NCBI GenBank assembly: GCA_030627475.1
Contig: DAOURZ010000022.1
Coordinates: 1 to 10,188 of the forward strand
DNA: 10,188 bases
Reading direction: 5' to 3'
From: Deltaproteobacteria bacterium
GTDB taxonomy: Bacteria; Desulfobacterota; Desulfobacteria; Desulfobacterales; ETH-SRB1
Both the position numbers and the translations under genes were made by a program. This document shows, piece after piece, positions 5,148 through 10,188 of this stretch. Position 1 is the first letter of the stretch. Each line of letters opens with the position of its first letter. The notes beneath the pieces were generated by a model. That model had not been told where the DNA came from, did not search any database, and was given only the letters and a program-made list of their open reading frames with translations.

Positions 5148-6725
5148 ATGTCTACTGTTTGGGCTGTGCTGCTTGATACTGTCTCTATCCAGAGATATGT
5201 ATTTCAGAGCAATAAATTAAAAGACAATCTTGGCGCTTCTTTTCTAATTGAAAAAATTTATGAGGAATATCTTGAAAACACCATATTCCGGGTGTTTGGA
5301 AAATCATTTGATATAAACGCATGGAAGAACAAACCTGAAGAGATCAAAATCAATAAAGGCGACCCTTTTGAGGTCGGTTATATCGGCGGAGGGAGTGCCT
5401 TTTTTATGTTCGAAGAAGAAAAAAAAGCAATAGACTTTATAAAAACCTGGACGAAATCACTTCTTGTTCATACACCCGGCGTAACAACCGGAGTGGCTAT
5501 AAGTAAATTTAATTTTGAAAAAGGAAATTTTAGTCAGGAAAGAGAAAAGCTGTTTGATAAACTGAGAAAAAACAAGTCGGAACATATCTCGAAAACATTA
5601 CTGCCAAGACATGGCATTACAGCCGAATGCAGCCGCAGTGGTCTTTCTATGGAAATTTGGAATAATGTAGTGGATTCATATGTGTCTGCCGGATCAAATG
5701 CTGTTATTAAAGCTTCCGAAGGTTCCGAAGATGATGACAATAAAAAGTATGCTAAAATTTTAGGAACTGACTTTTGTTTTTCAAATCAGTTAGACAAGCT
5801 TGGCCGGATCAGTGGTGAAGACAGTCATATAGCAATTGTTCATATTGATGGTAATAGCATGGGTGAACGGTTTAAAACCGAGGGAACTCTTGTAGATATA
5901 AGAAAGCTTTCAAAATCCGTGACCGAAGCCACAGAAAACGCATTTGGTGATCTTTTGGAACATATTGTAGAAAAACATGACGACATTATGGAATCTCTCG
6001 GGTTTGACGATAATTCAGAAGATTCCAGGCTTAAGTATCCCACGGATAATAATCGCAAGGTTCTACCCATACGCTCTGTGATACTTGGCGGTGATGATAT
6101 CACGTTTATCTGTGACGGAAAACTGGGCCTTTATTTTTCAAAAATATTTCTGGAAAGTTTTGAAAGCAAACCGGTGCATGGCGGAAAAAAGCTTACTGCA
6201 TGTGCAGGCGTTGCAATTATAAAAACCAGATATCCCTTTTACAGGGGGTACAGGCTTGCCGAAGAACTTTGCGGTAATGCAAAAGAAGCAAGCAGAAAAG
6301 ATAACCTTAATTCATATATAGATTTTCACATCTCAATGAGTGGTCTGGCAGGAAACCTCGAAGTAATTAGAAAACAATATACTGATACACCGCAGGGAAA
6401 GCTTCTTTTCCGGCCGTATAAGGTTTTACCAAAAAACAATAAAGATGAAAAAAGTTTTGATCTACTGGTCAAAAATACCGGGACCCTCAAAAAATTTCCT
6501 AAAAACAAAATCAAAGAGATGAGAGATGTTATGAATTTGTCTGAGGAAGCAACAGAAACCTTTATAAAAAAACTTGCATACAGAGATCTGGCTCTTCCGA
6601 AAATTCCAGGCAGGTCAAAATTTGCAGAATCAATTTTTGATGACGAGGAAACAGTCTATTTTGATATGATAGAGCTTATGGAATTTTACCCTGATTTTGA
6701 ACTACAAGATTCAGGAGGTGTATAA
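5148..6725 (+). CDS. cas10: Cas10, HD-less form with intact GGDD cyclase motif
   Basis: This is the large subunit of the type III effector. Its 525 residues are short for Cas10. Palm 1 (about 1-130) begins LDTVSIQRYVFQSNKLK and has GGGS (80-83) where a catalytic loop would be. A linker (about 140-225) holds only two cysteines (161, 210), so the usual zinc-binding cysteines are reduced. Palm 2 (about 228-400) has HIDGNSMGERF (Asp234) and ILGGDDITFI (Gly314-Asp317). A helical C-terminal domain follows. No N-terminal HD nuclease domain is present, so target-activated ssDNA cutting is not expected. Cyclic oligoadenylate synthesis is expected from GGDD and fits the CARF gene next door. The frame extends to 5112, but the ATG at 5148 has AAGGAG eight bases upstream. 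Its TAA overlaps the next ATG by one base. Confidence 0.94.
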   Translation: MSTVWAVLLDTVSIQRYVFQSNKLKDNLGASFLIEKIYEEYLENTIFRVFGKSFDINAWKNKPEEIKINKGDPFEVGYIGGGSAFFMFEEEKKAIDFIKTWTKSLLVHTPGVTTGVAISKFNFEKGNFSQEREKLFDKLRKNKSEHISKTLLPRHGITAECSRSGLSMEIWNNVVDSYVSAGSNAVIKASEGSEDDDNKKYAKILGTDFCFSNQLDKLGRISGEDSHIAIVHIDGNSMGERFKTEGTLVDIRKLSKSVTEATENAFGDLLEHIVEKHDDIMESLGFDDNSEDSRLKYPTDNNRKVLPIRSVILGGDDITFICDGKLGLYFSKIFLESFESKPVHGGKKLTACAGVAIIKTRYPFYRGYRLAEELCGNAKEASRKDNLNSYIDFHISMSGLAGNLEVIRKQYTDTPQGKLLFRPYKVLPKNNKDEKSFDLLVKNTGTLKKFPKNKIKEMRDVMNLSEEATETFIKKLAYRDLALPKIPGRSKFAESIFDDEETVYFDMIELMEFYPDFELQDSGGV

Positions 6726-7387
6726 TGAAAGAGTATACTTTAAAAGTAAAACTTGTTTCTCCTGCTCTTACAGCTTCAGGAGAAGGACTTGGCGCAATAA
6801 TTGACACCGACATCGTGTTTGATGAAACAGGGCTGCCATATATTCCTGCAAAAAGAATTAAGGGGTGTCTGCGTGACTCAGCTCGTGAAGTACAAGAGAT
6901 GTTTGAAAAATCCGAAATCAATTATCTCCCTTGTATTGAAAAAACTTTTGGAGTTGTCGGCACAAAAACGTCTGCACTGGTATATATTTCCAATTTATAT
7001 ATTGAGAATTATGCAAAAAATAAGGAATGGCTCAATTATTTTCTAAAATCCAATGCTTACAAGGCTGTTCTTTCAAAAGATAGAATACTTGAAACCTTTA
7101 CCCATATAAGAAGACAGACAGCCATAGGAGAGAAGGGAGTTGCAAGAGAGCATTCCCTTCGGACAGCAAGGGTTATCAACAAAGGAACATGCTTTTTCGG
7201 AGATATAAAGACAGCAGACAAAGACGATGAGATCATTAATACAATCGCCCTTGCATGTTTAAATTTCAGGCACATGGGAACAATGAGAAACAGAGGATTT
7301 GGAGAAATCAAGTGTTCTTTGCATGATAAAAAAACCGGAACGGAAATTCCAATAACAGATAAACTGGAGGGGTTATGCATAAACTGA
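6725..7387 (+). CDS. csm3: Cas7-group RAMP protein (Csm3-like), single domain
   Basis: This 220-residue RAMP-fold protein is the right size for Csm3/Cas7, the backbone subunit that lines the crRNA and cuts target RNA every six nucleotides. The N-terminal beta strand (YTLKVKLVSPALTASGEG) is followed by AIIDTDIVFDETGLPYIPA and KRIKGCLRD, the family's Asp-containing loop and helix. Asp27 and Asp29 are candidates for the catalytic residue equivalent to Csm3 Asp33. The C-terminal glycine-rich loop is HMGTMRNRGFGEIKC. A strong AGGAGG site precedes the ATG, which overlaps the cas10 stop. The downstream csx10 start lies inside the last codons of this gene (13-nt overlap). Subunit position along the complex cannot be told from sequence alone. 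Confidence 0.9.
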   Translation: MKEYTLKVKLVSPALTASGEGLGAIIDTDIVFDETGLPYIPAKRIKGCLRDSAREVQEMFEKSEINYLPCIEKTFGVVGTKTSALVYISNLYIENYAKNKEWLNYFLKSNAYKAVLSKDRILETFTHIRRQTAIGEKGVAREHSLRTARVINKGTCFFGDIKTADKDDEIINTIALACLNFRHMGTMRNRGFGEIKCSLHDKKTGTEIPITDKLEGLCIN

Positions 7388-8895
7388 GATATCATATTAC
7401 AACCAAAGCGCCTTTGGTTATTTCCGCAAGACATGGTGATATGAATATGACGGCAACGGAAAAATATATCCCTGGCGGAACCGTGCTTGGCATACTTGCA
7501 GGCCGTTTTATGAACAAAAAGAATATAACCGATAATGCTCATAAAAATGAAGATTTTTACAACTGGTTTCTATCCGGCAATCTAAAAATTACCAACGCAT
7601 ACATCTATACAAAAAATGATTACGGTGATGAATTTGTAAATTTTCCTGTTCCCGTTTCAATCCAAAAACAAAAATACGAAGAAAATATCGTTGATCTTTT
7701 ATATTTTGATGCAACAGATACTCAGACGCAAGCTGTTAATACGTTTTGTAAGCTTGATGAAGATACTTTATATACAAAAAATGTCAAAACATCTTTAAAT
7801 TTTCACCATGCAAGAGACAGAATAAAAGGAATTCCTGAACAGGGGAAAATATTTAATTATGAATCAATCATGCCTGTCCAGATATTTGAAGGAGAAATAC
7901 AGGGCAGCAAAGATGATCTGGAAAGCTTTAGCTCTATTTACGAGAAAAGCTGGACAGCCCATGCCGGCCGTTCAAAAAATACCCAGTATGGAGAAATAGA
8001 ATTTAATATTTTATCCAATAAACCGGTACTTGTGGAACAAGCAGATATTACTGATGACGAAGTTTCTCTTACCTTGCTGTCGGATACTATTATTTACAAT
8101 GAGTTTGGATACTCCACCGCTGATAAAAAGGAGTTTGAAAATTATTTAAGCGATCGGGTTAAAGGTATAAAGATAACAAAGTCTTTTATAAAAAAAGGAG
8201 ATGTGGAAACCTTTACAGGAATATGGGGCCTGAAAAAACCATCTGAAACATGTTTTCTGGCGGGCTCGGTATTTTTGCTTGATATATCAGAGACCGACAA
8301 GAATAATCTGAAGAAATTTTGGGAAAACGGGATAGGCGAACGTACTCATGAAGGATACGGAATTTGCAAACTCTGCTTGCAAACTGAAAAAATGCTTACA
8401 CAAGATGAATCACAGGATAAGCAGGTTGAATTTCCAAAGCCTGAAAGAACTCTTCCAGAACAAACAAAAGAGATTCTTGTTAAAATAATAAAAAATTATA
8501 TTACAGGCCAGGTACAACTAAAGGCTTTTGAGGAGCAGGAAGGCTTTAAAACAGCAACGCTGATTCCAAATTCTTTGGCAGGAAAGCTCCAGGCAATGGC
8601 CAAAGATAAAGGAAAAGATAAAGACGATTTTCCAGATTCAATAGAAAAGCTTAAAAAAACAGCCAAAAACAATCTTGAAAATTGTTATAATAAAGATAAG
8701 ACCCTGTTTAATTTTATAAAAAATAAAAAAGATTTAGTAGTGAGCGTAATGGGTTTTAGAAGAAGCGATCAAGTAAAAAATTTGTGCAAAGAGATTGATT
8801 ATGACCCTGCAATAGATACTGAATTTGAAAAAAAGCTTTATAAATTATATTTCGCTACTTTCTTTTCCATGATGAGAAAACGTAAAAAAAATTAA
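7375..8895 (+). CDS. csx10: Csx10, Cas5-like RAMP of type III-D, with long helical C-terminal extension
   Basis: This 506-residue protein has two RAMP units and is the gene that marks subtype III-D. The first unit starts LRYHITTKAPLVISARHGD with YIPGGTVLGILAGRF. Then come NFHHARDRIKGIPEQGKIF (from about residue 142) and GRSKNTQYGEIEF (198-210), all typical of Csx10. The second unit ends in the glycine-rich loop NGIGERTHEGYG (318-329). In type III complexes Cas5-like subunits hold the 5' crRNA tag next to Cas10. From about residue 357 to the end, some 150 residues are Lys/Glu-rich and predicted helical, with no RAMP signature. This tail could carry the function of the small subunit Cas11, for which no separate gene is seen. 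A GGAGG site lies inside the preceding gene, four bases before GTT-flanked ATG, so translation is coupled. Confidence 0.87.
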   Translation: MHKLRYHITTKAPLVISARHGDMNMTATEKYIPGGTVLGILAGRFMNKKNITDNAHKNEDFYNWFLSGNLKITNAYIYTKNDYGDEFVNFPVPVSIQKQKYEENIVDLLYFDATDTQTQAVNTFCKLDEDTLYTKNVKTSLNFHHARDRIKGIPEQGKIFNYESIMPVQIFEGEIQGSKDDLESFSSIYEKSWTAHAGRSKNTQYGEIEFNILSNKPVLVEQADITDDEVSLTLLSDTIIYNEFGYSTADKKEFENYLSDRVKGIKITKSFIKKGDVETFTGIWGLKKPSETCFLAGSVFLLDISETDKNNLKKFWENGIGERTHEGYGICKLCLQTEKMLTQDESQDKQVEFPKPERTLPEQTKEILVKIIKNYITGQVQLKAFEEQEGFKTATLIPNSLAGKLQAMAKDKGKDKDDFPDSIEKLKKTAKNNLENCYNKDKTLFNFIKNKKDLVVSVMGFRRSDQVKNLCKEIDYDPAIDTEFEKKLYKLYFATFFSMMRKRKKN

Positions 8896-8907
8896 GCGAG
8901 GTCAAAT

Positions 8908-10188
8908 ATGCCCAAAAATATAAAAAGAAATATAAGAGGAAAAATAATATTGCAAGGCAGCATACAGGTGCTTTCACCGCTGCATATAGGCAGTGGCTCG
9001 GATAAAAGAAGCGATATGGATGTTTTGCTTGACGAGCGCGATCAACCGTATATCCCCGCCACTTCATTTGTCGGAGTTCTGAAACATTTTCTGGAATTGA
9101 AAGATTCCGATAAGCAAAACCACAAAAGCTCTATAAATAATTTCTGGGGTTATATAAAAGACAAAGACGGCAGACAAAGCTGCTTTTGCTGTTCCGATCT
9201 TGTGTGCAGTGATGATGAATCTCCAGAAATTGTAATACGCGACGGCATTAAAATTGATGACAAAACCGGCATTGTTGAAGACACAGGAAAATATGATTAT
9301 GAAATTGTTGAAAGAGGAGCTGTTTTTGATCTGAATATGGAATTTACCTTTACTGATTCAGATGAGCAGTTTGTAAAAAAAATGGTTTCAACCATTTATG
9401 CGGAACTTATAAAAAATAATATTAAAATCGGCGCAAAAACAAACAATGGTTTTGGTGAAATTCAACTTGTTGAAAATGAGCATACAGGTATCCGTATATT
9501 TGATTTTTCGCAGAAAAAGGATGTTTGTGACTGGCTTGTAAATAAAGGTTTAAACGACCGGATCATCCCAAAAGATCAAATAATAAAAGAGCTTGGCAAA
9601 CCTTTTGATATATCAAAAAATCGGCTTGTCATAGATGCCTGCCTGAAACTTAAAAATTCTGTTATCATAAGATCATACTCTAATATACCGGAAATGCCCG
9701 ACTCAACTCATATTAAATCCCTTGATGACTGGGTTTTAACAGGCTCTACTATCAAAGGAGCAATCAGGGCAAGGGCAACCAGAATTGTAAATACGCTTTC
9801 CTTGGGTAAATCCGAAAAAATCATACAACAACTTTTTGGTTATGTGGATGATAAAAATCGTTCAAAAAATGCCATAAAAGGCCGTTTGCTGGTAAAGGAA
9901 ACTGTACTGCCAAAATATATTGCTGAGCAGCAGACCAGGATAAAAATAGACCGGTTTACCGGAGGAACCATTAACGCAGCTCTTTTTGATTCAATGCCTC
10001 TTTTTGTAGATTTCAACGACAAGGCATTAAAAATAGAGATCAAAGTTGAAAACTGCAAAGATTCAGAGGCAGGGCTTCTCCTTCTTGTGCTAAAAGACTT
10101 GTGGACAGGAGACCTTGCCGTTGGCGGTGAAAAAAACATAGGAAGAGGCGTGTTTGAAGGTGTAACAGCGACTGTTGATTACAATAAC
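8908..10188 (+). CDS. Tandem double-Cas7 (Csm3-like) RAMP fusion, 3' end cut by the window
   Basis: This frame stays open to the last base (427 codons, no stop seen). Two Cas7 units follow each other. Unit 1 (about 10-195) has VLSPLHIGSGSDKRSDMDVLL (first 20: VLSPLHIGSG and on), QPYIPATSFVGVLKHFLE and the loop KIGAKTNNGFGEIQL; Asp36 and Asp38 are candidates for the RNA-cleaving Asp. Unit 2 (about 240 on) has GSTIKGAIRARATRI, IDRFTGGTINAALFD (Asp348) and DLWTGDLAVGGEKNIGRGVFEG, near the usual end of a Cas7. Unit 1 also has a cysteine cluster, Cys92, Cys94, Cys95 and Cys100, that could bind zinc. Fused Cas7 subunits are known in type III-D and III-E. Start: ATG at 8908 with GAGGT five bases upstream, 12 bp after the csx10 stop. 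Whether more domains follow cannot be seen. Confidence 0.87.
   Translation, partial: MPKNIKRNIRGKIILQGSIQVLSPLHIGSGSDKRSDMDVLLDERDQPYIPATSFVGVLKHFLELKDSDKQNHKSSINNFWGYIKDKDGRQSCFCCSDLVCSDDESPEIVIRDGIKIDDKTGIVEDTGKYDYEIVERGAVFDLNMEFTFTDSDEQFVKKMVSTIYAELIKNNIKIGAKTNNGFGEIQLVENEHTGIRIFDFSQKKDVCDWLVNKGLNDRIIPKDQIIKELGKPFDISKNRLVIDACLKLKNSVIIRSYSNIPEMPDSTHIKSLDDWVLTGSTIKGAIRARATRIVNTLSLGKSEKIIQQLFGYVDDKNRSKNAIKGRLLVKETVLPKYIAEQQTRIKIDRFTGGTINAALFDSMPLFVDFNDKALKIEIKVENCKDSEAGLLLLVLKDLWTGDLAVGGEKNIGRGVFEGVTATVDYNN

Noticed and set aside
7057..7542. 161-codon open frame antisense to the csm3-like and csx10 genes
   Set aside because: It lies opposite two well-supported RAMP genes and its translation shows no domain; a shadow.

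Overview
The window (about 40% GC) looks like chromosome of an anaerobic Desulfobacterota-type bacterium. This is a soft inference from the gene set: Mrp antiporter subunits next to a Usp protein and an NtrC-type regulator, followed by a type III-D CRISPR operon. No marker in the window fixes the taxon.

Left part, minus strand (about 140-3249). Transcription runs leftward through a tandem UspA-type stress protein, an Mrp/Mnh cation:proton antiporter subunit E with an unusual N-terminal extension, subunit B, and a stand-alone NtrC-type AAA+ protein with a Fis helix-turn-helix. The AAA+ protein is the odd one. Its fold is continuous and its DNA-binding domain is intact, but the positions for ATP hydrolysis and sigma-54 contact (Walker A, Walker B Asp, GAFTGA Thr, both arginine fingers, sensor II Arg) are substituted. 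A 137-bp imperfect palindrome lies just past its stop codon. Only subunits E and B of the normally seven-subunit Mrp complex are present.

Middle (3250-3817). No intact gene. It holds the leader of the usp gene, a cluster of short dyads, and a decayed remnant that I read as cas6. One piece carries a Cas6-like LRGAFG block and another carries a Cas6-like C-terminal glycine-rich block, in different reading frames.

Right part, plus strand (3818-10188, running off the end). This is a tightly packed type III-D CRISPR-Cas effector operon: a CARF-PD-(D/E)xK ancillary nuclease; a short Cas10 with an intact GGDD cyclase motif but no HD nuclease domain; a single Cas7 (Csm3-like) RAMP; Csx10 (Cas5-like) with a long helical C-terminal extension; and a tandem double-Cas7 fusion cut by the window edge. 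Spacings are 13 bp, a 1-nt overlap, a 13-nt overlap and 12 bp, so one translationally coupled transcript is likely. The inferred logic is that target RNA bound by the Cas7/Csx10 complex triggers Cas10 to make cyclic oligoadenylate, and the CARF protein responds with its nuclease domain. No CRISPR array, cas1/cas2, intact cas6 or separate cas11 gene is seen here, so crRNA processing and spacer acquisition must come from elsewhere or beyond the right edge.
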